Source of the DNA: Blasia pusilla
Lineage: Eukaryota; Marchantiophyta; Marchantiopsida; Blasiales
Direction of reading: 5' to 3'
Assembly: GCA_050084515.1 (NCBI GenBank)
Contig: CM114275.1
Coordinates: forward strand, 10,354,001-10,418,000
Length of the DNA: 64,000 nt
The translations under genes and the position numbers were made by a program. The notes under the pieces are model-generated. The model searched no databases. It was not told the origin of the DNA and worked only from the letters and a program-made list of their open reading frames with translations. Positions 37,752 to 47,146 of this stretch are shown here, one piece after another; within the stretch, counting starts at the first letter, position 1, and each line of letters opens with the position of its first letter.

Positions 37752-37895
37752 CTATGTACATCGAGGACACATCCATCGTCCCCGAGGAACCTTAGTGAGA
37801 GGTGGCGTCAGACATGCCATATGCCAACCTCTCAAACAACCATCACAGACTAGCATCGTGGCCGCACCACGGGCAGAACCACACAACATACAACA
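37752..37895 (-). other. PHD finger at the pol C-terminus (copy 2)
   Basis: Residues about 172-218 of the 37752-38408 frame. The ligands are CMLC, CDGC, then GWH with C three residues later, then WMCPRC, giving the C4-H-C3 spacing with the conserved Trp two residues before the seventh ligand. PHD fingers commonly read the histone H3 tail. In this position, where chromoviruses carry a chromodomain, it could guide integration. That targeting role is inference. Confidence 0.9.
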
Positions 37896-39284
37896 CAAGC
37901 CTATAGGAACTACTGCTAAGCTCGGATCCACTGTACCATCAATGTTAGGAAGGTGACATGGTGAAAAATTACGCACATGGTCCTTCCATACCATACCATC
38001 ACGTCCCTCCAGCAAGAGAACACCGGATGGAAAAACATCACGCACTCTCAAGATAGTGCGCCCCGCAGTCATATCCAACGTCATCGGTGCGGTCTGTTGC
38101 AAGTAGACAAAATCTCCCTGATGAAACCTCCGGATAGTTGGTCGATAACCACCACCCCGAATAGTCGCATACCTTAACGTATCCCGATGTTGCGCAATCG
38201 CCAAGTTCTCGAACGCCATGGGCATCACTCTCCGAAATAACTCAGCCCTCTGAGAACATGCTCGCATCCATACATCTGGGTCATCAAGGTCGAGCACCTC
38301 ACTAGCGTCTCGATGAATGGCCATAGGTAAATCTGGCTCTCGGCCATAAAGTAGCAAGTACGGTGAAAAAGACGCTAAGGATGCTTGCCTTCTGAATCTG
38401 TATCCCATCCCTAACTAGGGCAACAAGAGGTCCCAATCTCCTAGATGACCTCTTTGCAAGCCATACTTGCGTAAACCCCTCTGCACAACTCTCTCCGCTA
38501 ATCCATCCGCCTAGGGATGATCTCGCGAAGTCGTGCAGTGGTCGATCAGCGCTTGATCACACAAGGCTTGGAACTCACCACGAAACTCGGTACCCTAGTC
38601 TGTCAACACCTCAGCCAGTGCGCCATAATGACTCAGCACTCTGTCAAGGAAGGTTAAAGCTACTCTCTCACTCGCTTTTTCAAGCAATGCAACCAACTCG
38701 ATCCACTTCGAGAAGTGCTTGATCATCACCAACACATAACGAATGTGACGCTCCGTCAAAGACAAAGGTCCTACAAAATCCAAACTCGATCTATATCCCT
38801 AAGCCCATGATCGATAATGGATGCAACTGTGGAGTCGGAGCATGAACGATGCTCGGACCCGATTACACACCATGCACCTGGCAAAAAACTGCTGAACGTC
38901 AGTCTGCATGCCTCGCCACCAATACTAAATCTGGAGCAAGTTGTACGTCCGTTTCACCCCAAAGTGACCCAACTCCTCGTTGGCATGCTGCACTAGTCGT
39001 GCTCTTTGCGAAGGATCCGGCACTACGCGTACTCTGCCATCCTCCCAAACCCTCAAAAAATGTGTCCCCTCCCAACGAAACCATCTGGCCCGTTGTAGGA
39101 TCCGATCTCGCTCTTTAGCATCCACGGTGCTCGCAACCCTGCTAGTACGAAGGTACTCCAAGACTACTCCATGATCATGAATATCTCGGCCACTTTTTGT
39201 GTCCTCACTGGCCTCGGGATCCAAGGACTCTCCACTAGACCTCGCCATCGAAGTCTCCACACTCTGGCTCTCCATAGCCAACAT
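37752..39284 (-). CDS. Ty3/gypsy integrase with C-terminal PHD finger (copy 2, interrupted frames)
   Basis: DDE integrase that would insert the cDNA into host chromatin. The 39284-38925 frame has the N-terminal region ending in the His part of the HHCC zinc site (QHANEELGHFGVKRTYNLL); the Cys pair (CMVCNRV) lies in the next frame near 38860. The 38783-38595 frame holds the core start (MDFVGPLSLTERHIRYVLVM, KHFSKWIELV, LTD). The 38408-37752 frame (218 codons) has core end SFSPYLLLYGREPDLP, the C-terminal FHQGDFVYLQ and KDHVRN, and then a complete C4HC3 PHD finger in the last 47 residues, ending one residue before the TAG. At least two frameshifts separate these blocks. Confidence 0.9.
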
Positions 39285-39389
39285 GCCTAAATAGGCTGAC
39301 GCGTGCCATCCTGGGACCGACTCCTCATCACTCTCTCCATGCCATCGAGCTCAAGTCGAATCTCGTTGACTCGAGCATGGGTTACGACT

Positions 39390-40720
39390 CAACCCATCTA
39401 CATCCTAGTTGAGCGTCCCAGGTCTATGTACCACGGGAAAATCATACTCCTGCAACAACAAAGCCCATCTCACAAGCTTCCCTATAAGCTTCTCGAACTC
39501 CATCAACCACTTCAGTGGTTGATGATCAGTGATGATGGTAAAGGGGTTGCCGAATGAGTAACACCTGAAATGCACGACAACCCACACCGTAGCCAAGCAC
39601 TCACCCTCCTACAAGTTGTACTTCGCCTCTCCAGCGTTGTTCGAGCGGCTGGCGTAAGCCACCACGAACTCTCTACCCTCATGATCATGTTGGGTGAGCA
39701 CCGCTCCAAGCCCCGACATGCTCCAATCTATCTACAACTGGAAAGGACGCCCCCTGATCGGTCTCCTCAAGATGGGCGCGGACATCAACCGGTTCTTGAG
39801 CAACTCAAATGCTCGCTCCTGCTCATCCCCCCAGTGCCACTCGTGATCCACCTTGGTCAGCAAGGTCAGCGGCTTCGCAATCGAACTGAATTCCTTGACG
39901 TATCGCCGATAGAAGTTCGCCAATTCCGTGAATGCGCGAACACGGCTCACATCTGTAGGGTGTGGAATGCGCGAGATAGCCTCTACCTTCGCCTGCTGAA
40001 CACCAAGGCCCCCTGGGTATATCGTATGACCCAAGTACTCAATCTGGTCGTAGAAGAACTTGCACTTGCGTGGATTTAGCTTCAGCCCATGTAATTGCAA
40101 TCGTCGAAACACCTCCTCTAGATGTTGCTCATGCTCCTCAACCATGGCGCTAAAGACTACGATATCATCAATATAACACCTAGCAAAATTCATACCAACC
40201 AAGATCCTATCCATGACCCTCTGAAACTCAGCCGGTGTGTTCTTTAACCCAAATGGTAAGAATCGCCACTTGTACAAATAATCCTTCCCGTGAGGATCGA
40301 TGCCCCAAAATGCCGTCTTCTGCCTGTCCTCCAATCTGATAGGCAGTTGATGGTATCCGCCTCGCAAATCCAAATAACTGAAGACCTTTGCGTGACCAAT
40401 CGCATCAAAGATCTCCTCAGGGGTGGGCATGGCATACCTATCGGACTTTGTCTGCCGATTGATAGGTCGGTAATCCCCACACATCCGCCTATCCGTCCAC
40501 TTGCCATGCACATTCTTCTTGGCGGGCATGACAGTGGCAGATGCATACTCCCCATGCGACATCTCCACTAGTCATGCTCCGACCAAGTCCTAGCTCCTAC
40601 TCTGAATCACAGCCCTCTCCATATCACTGTACCTGTAGGGTCGTCGGAAGATCGGCGTATCACTCGAAAACTCAATGCGGATCCCCGGTCCCTTCAGCGT
40701 ACCCAAATCCTCCATGCTAA
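39390..40720 (-). CDS. Ty3/gypsy reverse transcriptase and RNase H (copy 2)
   Basis: The 40568-39732 frame (278 codons) covers most of RT: MPAKKNVHGKWTDRRMCGDY, FSYLDLRGGYHQLP, LPFGLKNTPAEFQRVMDRI, the catalytic YIDDIVVFS, YLGHTIYPGGLGVQ, and the thumb/connection FYRRYVKEFSSIAKPL. The upstream pre-RT segment (RIEFSSDTPIFRRPYRYS) is in the frame that carries the methyltransferase end, so the two domains belonged to one polyprotein. RNase H follows at about 39735-39400 in shifted frames (SGLGAVLTQHD; FTIITDHQPLKWLM; VHRPGTLN). It would copy element RNA to DNA and remove the template. Confidence 0.95.
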
Positions 40721-42260
40721 ACGCAAAGCAGCTCCTATAACTCCTGAGGAACTGATGTATTCTTCGCCGCTCTCCTCCTGTCAACTTAGGGCCCGTATCT
40801 GGCTCCCAAGTCTCCATCGTGACTACGGTAGGACTCTCGGCGCGGGTACAGGTGGTTGCTATGGTGCAACCCGTCTCGAACAACAACACTCGGCCGCTCT
40901 CCTGCAACCAACTGCAAACTCGATCTCCTCCACGTGCAGTGCCCGAAACCACGCTCGATGCTTTGGCTATCATCTCCTTGCGCACCTGCAAAACATCCCA
41001 AGAAGTCCAAGGGCGTCTCTTCCGATCTCCCCTGGTGCGTAGATCTCCTCGGGTCTCGCCCGTAGTCACTGCCTCCACCGTCTCGGTAGGCATGGGGCTC
41101 ACCAACGCAACCGCTATGATCTTTCGCGATCTCATACGACGCTGCTCAGCCACTCCCAAGCTGAGGATCCATGTCAAGCAGTTCAGGTCCATCGCCTGAC
41201 CCAAGACATGGCGTCGTGATGCCTCTGACACTGACGGTATTGCCGTCACTTCTGTGGGAAATCCCATCGCTCACTCTCTCTCATCAGCGTTGGGTTCCAC
41301 CAACCGCTGAACCTAGTCATCCCAAACCAAGCCAGGACCGGCCTCCTTGTATGCATAGGAAGCGGGAAAATTCACAAACGTGGGCAAGGCTGCCCGCGGC
41401 CTGCCTACCCTGTTGACCACCGTCAATGGTGGTCGATCATTGTGCCTCACTGCCTGTGATCGACGACCTGGATCCAGAATGGAATCCACTAACAAATGGG
41501 AGGGGGCTCCACTCTCGCATACGCCCTCCGTAACACCGCATGGGGCACCAAGTTGGTCCACCATAGACACGGGCGATGGGATCTAGAACCTACACTCGCC
41601 GCATCCAAGAACACTGCCTGGGCCATTCCAGGCACGCACGTGATGAGCCTTCGTCACCACCCGTGACCTGGAGTCTCCTAAGATCGGCACATTCTCCAGA
41701 ATGAGGGCTGAAGAACGAGACCGGTGCTCCTGCAACTGCCGTAAGACCCTCAACATCTCCCAAAACAACCTGAACCGAGTGTCAGCCAACCCGCTGCCTC
41801 GTCCAGCACTCGATTGGCCCTGACATGGCCAACCGGAAATGACCAATTCAATGGTCCCTACCCGCTCTAAGTCCTGCGCCCCCAACAATGAAATATCCCT
41901 CGGTAGGGAACTCTGGTACCCCTGTACTGCGGACGCAGAAAATAAGTTGGGAAAACGTAGGCGTAACTGTGCCACATGTCGTAGTAAGACGCGCCTTGCA
42001 ACATCATCACTCTCCACATACAGGTACTGTTGTACTCGCAATCTTGCCTGCAAAACAGCAGCTAACCCGGTGCTAATCCCTCCAAAGAGATCTAACACTC
42101 GAATACCCTCCTCCGGGATACACCACACAATGGGTGTGGTATCCAAGGGTGTCATCGTAGCACTCCCTGCTACCTTGGGTTCCTCAGACCCATCCCGCTC
42201 CGTTGCAAACGCCTCGCTCCACACGGTCTGCACGTTCTCATCTGCCAATCGTCAAAGCTT
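40590..42260 (-). CDS. C5-cytosine DNA methyltransferase domain within gypsy pol (copy 2)
   Basis: Predicted to transfer a methyl group from S-adenosylmethionine to cytosine C5. The 42248-41583 frame (221 codons) has motif I VLDLFGGISTGL, motif II region YLYVESDDVARR, catalytic motif IV GWPCQGQSSAGRGSGLADTR, LFWEMLRVLRQ and motif VI LILENVPILGDS. After a frameshift near 41580 come the target-recognition region (41570-41313, LPTFVNFPASYAYKEAGPGL) and, after another near 41300, motifs IX/X (MGFPTEVTA, SVSEASRRHVLGQAMDLN). The frame continues through a linker into the pre-RT segment (FAFSMEDLGTLKGPG). Motif order I to X and DLFGGISTGL resemble DNMT3-type enzymes rather than permuted plant DRM. 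It lies between protease and RT in both copies. Confidence 0.93.
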
Positions 42261-42432
42261 CTCAATCGAGCCCCACAGCGGCACCTCTCCTCCACGGAAT
42301 GATGCAGCTACCATAACACTCCTCTCCATAGAAATGTCAGGAACGAAAGTATCCTCTGCATGGACATGTCCCTCAATAAAATCACTAGGCCAAGTGATGG
42401 CACTGCTAAATGCTGCTATGGTCACCATCTCT

Positions 42433-42452
42433 CCCTAAACCCTAAACCCTAA
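42433..42452. repeat. Interstitial plant-type telomere repeat
   Basis: Almost three units of CCCTAAA lie inside copy 2 between the protease and methyltransferase. Copy 1 has unrelated sequence at the matching place (about 30915-30930, CTGGCCTTTGCT) between identical flanks (CATCTCTC and TCGATCACTGCAC). The motif therefore replaced or filled a gap after the copies diverged. Confidence 0.85.
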
Positions 42453-42699
42453 GGTGGTTCGATCACTGCACATGTGAATCGAACGGGTAATAAACTAAGG
42501 CGCCCATCACCTTACTGCCATCCTGGTCTGTAGGACGCTGACTCCTTCCAATAATCCAGGGCAAACCCCATTGGGTATAACAGTGCTCCACCAACCAAGA
42601 CGTCGTAGGACTCTGCATCAGTCACTATCGCCTTGGCTCGCACCACGGACTCATCTGTAGGATTTCCCAGGCGAATTCTCACCACGACCTCCTATCAGG

Positions 42700-43550
42700 T
42701 GATATACTGTGTGGTACTTGCTCCACCCAAGGATGTCTGTATCCGGAATGGACAACACTCCACATCGGCTCTCGTCAAGCCCAATCCTCTAATGACGCCT
42801 TCCCCAACATCAGGGGTTGCGCTCCTGAATCCAACAAGACGCGTTGCGGACTAAAAGCTCTACCTCCGCGACTCACCAAATGGAATACCTCTCCTCGGTT
42901 ATCCAGCTACACAACACTAGGAGAAGCCATGGCACGCTCTATCGCGGGTCTAGCGGGCATCTCCGCCATCCTAGCGACATGCACGCCATGCATCGGCGTG
43001 GGACGGCCCGAGCATCCGCTCCAAGGGCAGGTCCATCACCTCCTCTGCAATCACCTGTGAACGTGATGCAAGAACTCCAACTCTGCGCTCACATAATAAA
43101 GCGGCCAGCCGAAAAGCCTCGGCGGGCGTGCCCCCCAACGTTACAACATCGGAAGCAGAAAATAAAGGAGTGCGGTACACAATGGTGGCCGCCCCCAACA
43201 ACGTGCTCGACACATGCCCCTCTTGAGCATCAAAAATAGGAGTAGGAAACAATAGCCTTGCTTCTCCCATTGCCCTCCGTGCCTACACACCAAGAACATC
43301 ACCAGCTCTCCAAGGACTCTGATCAGGACCCATCGATGGGGTCCTCATGCCTCAGACAACGTGAAAGATTGAGGAAGCCTAGTCTGTTTCCTGGCTTCCC
43401 CTCGCTGCGGATCCAACTCTGCGGCTGCTCCACGCGTCACAATTGCGGCGGCCTCCATCTGGGCAACCCCGCACATTCAACCAAGATCCTCTAAATCTCT
43501 AGCTGCTCCATATGATGTCGATGCCACGGATCTGACATCTGGTAATCTCA
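42700..43550 (-). pseudogene. Post-gag linker and retropepsin-like aspartic protease (copy 2)
   Basis: Near 42855-42780 the minus strand reads VLLDSGAQPLMLGKA, the D-S/T-G active-site box of a retroviral-type aspartic protease, which would cut the Gag-Pol polyprotein. Upstream are linker pieces homologous to copy 1 (GGTPAEAFRLAALLCERRVGV, EVMDLPLERMLGP). Frames are broken on both sides, so the domain limits are approximate. Confidence 0.75.
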
Positions 43551-45058
43551 ATGCCATAGCGGCAATCTGCTCTTGTAGCTAGTGGATCTGAGCACCCATC
43601 CCAGCCTCGTGTCCGGAGTCTCCGTGGGCGCGTCTAGGTGGTAGTACTCTACCTCCTCCACGGACAGTTCCACCACCTTGTCGGGCAACTCCAGCTCCTC
43701 GTCCCCCAACGGGACCACTTGGTGCACGATCTCTAGGCTCACTCGGACCAGCTAATCGCTCTGGTGCCCTCTCTGGCTCTCGGTCTAGACGTAACTCGGG
43801 ATGTAAATTGAAACACCTAGCGCGTGTATGACCATACACTGACAATAGTCACAGTGATAACCTCCTTGTGCAACACCATCTCCTCCTCCCGGTTGAGGTG
43901 CACGTCCATGACCTTGACGAGTGCAATGGCGTTGATGATGGGCTCCACCACATGACCAACAAGTAATAGTAGGCGGCTGCTGTTGAGCCGTATATGAAGG
44001 CGCAGGTCTCTATGCCACGGGCTCTCGATATCCTCCCTGAGCTCGTGGTGCCACAGTTGACCTATCTTGGAGTCCACGTTGTTGCACAGGTGGTGCAGCC
44101 AATCGCGATTGCTCTCGCCCAGAACCCATGGTGGCTACGCTCTCCTCCGCCATGTTGCGCTCAATGTTCTCGGCGGTCCTTAAAACATCTCTCAACGTAG
44201 GGGAGGTGTTCATAAGAAGCACCCCCTCCCGCATCCATGGCTGCACGGTCTGATCTAGCATCGCGTAACATGACTGGATAGCCTGAGCCTCTGTCACCCC
44301 CTGAGTGACGTTGATCAACCGGCGCAAGCGAGTGTAAGCCTCACGTAAACTCTCACATGGGCGCCTCTGAAAGTTGTGGATGCTCCGCAACTTTTCCGTC
44401 CGTACCCCCTGGTAGCTCGCCCTCAACTCAGCAAAGAACTCAACCACATGGTTGAACCTGGGACGAACCCGACTAGACGGTGCAACTGCTCCAGTGCGAG
44501 TGACCCCTCCTAAAACATTACTAGTGGAAGAGGAAGTAGCCTCTCATGACTCTTCCTCCTCATCTCGGAACGGCTCCGTCCATGACACATAATGTGGGTC
44601 ATAGTAGAGCCTCCACGCCTCGATCTCACGTGCATATCTCTGAGAGAACTCATGGTATTCATCCATGGGCGCCCCCTCTAAATGTTGGAACATACCTTTC
44701 CATGTTGTAAACAGGTTGAACTCTCTAGAGTTCCTGGCCCGTTGGGAGTCGCACCAACTCCTAAACTCTGCTATGAAATCGTGCAACTCAATCGTGCCTA
44801 CTGCACTTGAAAACCTATGCGGTCCTCTACCCTGGTCGTCCATCTCGTACGCCCAATTGGTAGGACCACTCACAATGTATGGCGATGTGCTCACAAACTC
44901 CTCTACACCCTCCCCCTTGTCTGACGATGACACAGAAGGAGGTCGAGGTGGTCCCTGAAGTGAAGACCCTCGGAACCTCACGCCACTCCGCGTAAAACCT
45001 CTAGAGCTACTCTCGGGTTCACCACCTCGCCTCTCAAAGTCCCGAACGCACGCCGTGA
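43550..45058 (-). pseudogene. Gag of gypsy copy 2
   Basis: The expected ATG (present in copy 1 at 33492) is ACG here, at about 45055-45057. The 44981-44544 frame has SVSSSDKGEGVEEF, ELHDFIAEFRSWCDSQRA and a gag N-domain (FTTWKGMFQHLEGAPMDEY). The 44447-44010 frame has the capsid region (VEFFAELRASYQGVRTEKL, LREAYTRLRRLINVTQGVTE). Zinc-knuckle DNA follows at about 43945-43800 with the second knuckle decayed (YGHTRARCFNLHPEL). It would package element RNA if intact. Confidence 0.82.
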
Positions 45059-46655
45059 TGACCCTCGTGCCCTTCTCACCCGATCACTCTTGCCTCGCGA
45101 GTAATCCCTCAATCACTCATCCCAAACATGCGGCACTCGATCTACACTCTCCCTCCCAGAGACGTGGAACGTGCGGCAACACGCGGCGTGGTGCGGAAAA
45201 TCGTCCAGGCTATCATCTCATGGACAGCCTACCCTCAACTCCAACCATCCCACACACATCTATGTCCCCTAAATCACATACATAAATGATGCTCTCAGCA
45301 TCCACACACCCAATATCCCCAAATAAACTACCCAAATCCCAGAATCCCTCACATGTGCAAGGTAAAGGACAAGAATGGTTACCTGAACACATGTCGATGT
45401 CGCTCCTCAGCAATTGCAAATCTCGACCCCAACTCGATCGTGGAGACAACTCCTCCAATCAGGAAGTCATACTCCTCCCATACTGACGTTGCTCAAAACT
45501 CCTCAATAGACGGTGCGGTTCCAGAGGAACGGTGCGGCGTTGCAGGCCGCACAGAACGGCTACGAACGGCACGGCCCTCAATGATGGGATGCGGCACTCG
45601 GCGGCATACCCTCCTCAATCAACAATAAACCCATACTTTGCTCCACAATGTCGGAGCAGCTCCGCGATCGAGATAGTGCAGTGCGGCCACGAGCGGCACA
45701 GCGTGGCAATCGGCGGCGCGTTGCGGCTACGGGGGTCACCGCACGGTACCCGATCGTCGTTCAGCCGCTACCAATCACAACATAGCAGCATGAAATCAAA
45801 ACTCAAACACTATAACAGGAGGTCATACGCCATCACAGGTTGATGACGGTGGCGGCCAAAAAAAATTACATAATGGCGACCCAAGTCCGAGAATCAACGA
45901 ACGTTGTGGAAGACCCTCTACTCCGTAACGGCGGCAATGGCAACCAAGGGTGGACAATGGACGGTGGACCATTGACGGTGACGGTTGACCGATGATGGTG
46001 ACGGCCGAACGGTGATGGTGATAGTTGACCATTGCTGGTGACGGTTGACAGTGACTATGACGGCGGCCGCCACCGCTGTGGCAACTGGTTTAGGATTTGC
46101 ACAATTTAACCCTAAAAATCGCCTAGCAATGGCAGTTTTGCAAGATTGATCATAACTTTTTTCTCGCAACTCCAAATTGTGCATTGTTTGTTGCACAGCG
46201 TGCATAGCTTCCCGTTCTACGCTAGTATCAAAAAATATTTAGAATCGAACATTCCAGTAAAAACTGACATGGAGTGTCGTAAAGCCCAATGTCTCTTTCT
46301 CCTACACAAAATTCGGCAGCGCTTCCGCGCTGATTCCTCCCAACAAAAATGTAAAACCTGTAAAAATGCAAACCAGAAAGTGACATTGTGCTCCCGAAAG
46401 CACCAGCATGGGGCAACCCACCCCCATACTCAATCCCTATCAGAAATTGGGCAGCGCTTCCGCGCGCCACTCTTCCACACGAAAAATCGGCAAATGCACA
46501 AAACCAATCCAAGCAACCCTTGCTCCGATGAGGACTCCCATGAGCTGTTGAACGGGGAACACGGTCCCCAACGTGCAAAAATAGTGAGTGACCAGCGAGC
46601 TCCCCCATGAAGCTCTCTCACTCTCTCATTCTCTCATTTTCTCATTCTCTCTTTG
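45059..46655 (-). other. Untranslated leader of gypsy copy 2
   Basis: Matches the copy 1 leader. It contains the GACGGTTGACC-type short repeat at about 45955-46065, the motif GGCAGCGCTTCCGCGC at about 46314 and again at about 46450, and the CT-rich run (GA-rich in the element sense) at 46610-46652 next to A1. No ORF of note and no tRNA-like primer-binding site were seen. Confidence 0.6.
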
Positions 46656-47146
46656 TAAAGTAAGATCCAATCTCTCTCTACACAATCTCACACCATAGCT
46701 CTCAAAGGTGTGGACTCTCTCTCATATCAAACCAAACCCACTCACAAGGCAAGGGACCATAGCTCCGCCGCCTCATGCCAAGAGCCTCAACAAAGAGAGA
46801 ATGAGCTCTCAAGCTCCCTCTCTCCTTGGGATATATACCCCTCCCCTCTCCCAAGCTCTCTCTATGGTAACCTATTCTCCCAAGTCACCTCCTTGGCTCT
46901 TGACCTGATGTAGGAGGTCAAGGGTTACTTACCAAAAATATAAAGTCGATCATATACTCAAAAGGGTACTTATCTCAAATAGTAAGTTGCTCAATATGGC
47001 TCCAAATGAGCCAAAACGAAGGGGAAACCTGCTCTCTCAGGTTTTCCGGGGCCTCCGCAGGTCATCCTCAACCTCTTAGGCCTGTCCTCCACTACTCTTG
47101 AAGACGCTCTACTAGATCTCACCGATCTATCCTAAAGGACGTGAGA
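46656..47146 (-). repeat. Terminal repeat A1 of gypsy copy 2
   Basis: 491 bp, shorter than A2 because about 25 bp around the TCCTAATGAGAGGCTTGGGT segment is absent (near 46740). The outer end reads GACGTGAGA where other copies have GACGTGACA. It is followed directly by ATGG and LINE coding sequence. Confidence 0.88.

Larger units (their letters stand above)
36811..47146 (-). mobile_element. Ty3/gypsy-type retrotransposon with DNA methyltransferase and PHD finger, copy 2
   Basis: Same family, orientation and architecture as copy 1, but better preserved in pol. It is flanked by ATGG at 36807-36810 and 47147-47150 (4-bp target duplication). Removing the element and one ATGG rejoins the LINE frame (LPHLW then DPQVAYGIL). 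Order right to left: A1 46656-47146, leader, gag, protease, DNA methyltransferase, RT, RNase H, integrase with PHD finger, polypurine-like tract, B1, A2, B2. Frameshifts remain in the methyltransferase and RNase H/integrase, and the gag start codon is changed (ATG to ACG at about 45055). Confidence 0.93.

Noticed and set aside
37752-37895. Chromodomain at the integrase end
   Set aside because: The residues fit a C4HC3 PHD finger; no chromodomain aromatic cage pattern was seen.
41583-42248. DNA methyltransferase as a host gene captured or lying between elements
   Set aside because: The same domain lies at the same internal position in both copies, on the same strand, and runs into the pre-RT frame, so it is part of the element.
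36811-47146. Tyrosine recombinase expected from the split direct repeats
   Set aside because: No R-H-R-Y recombinase motifs found; the pol 3' region is a DDE integrase with HHCC-type zinc region.
25364-47146. The two gypsy copies as a segmental duplication
   Set aside because: Flanking LINE sequences differ and are consecutive, and each copy has its own target duplication.
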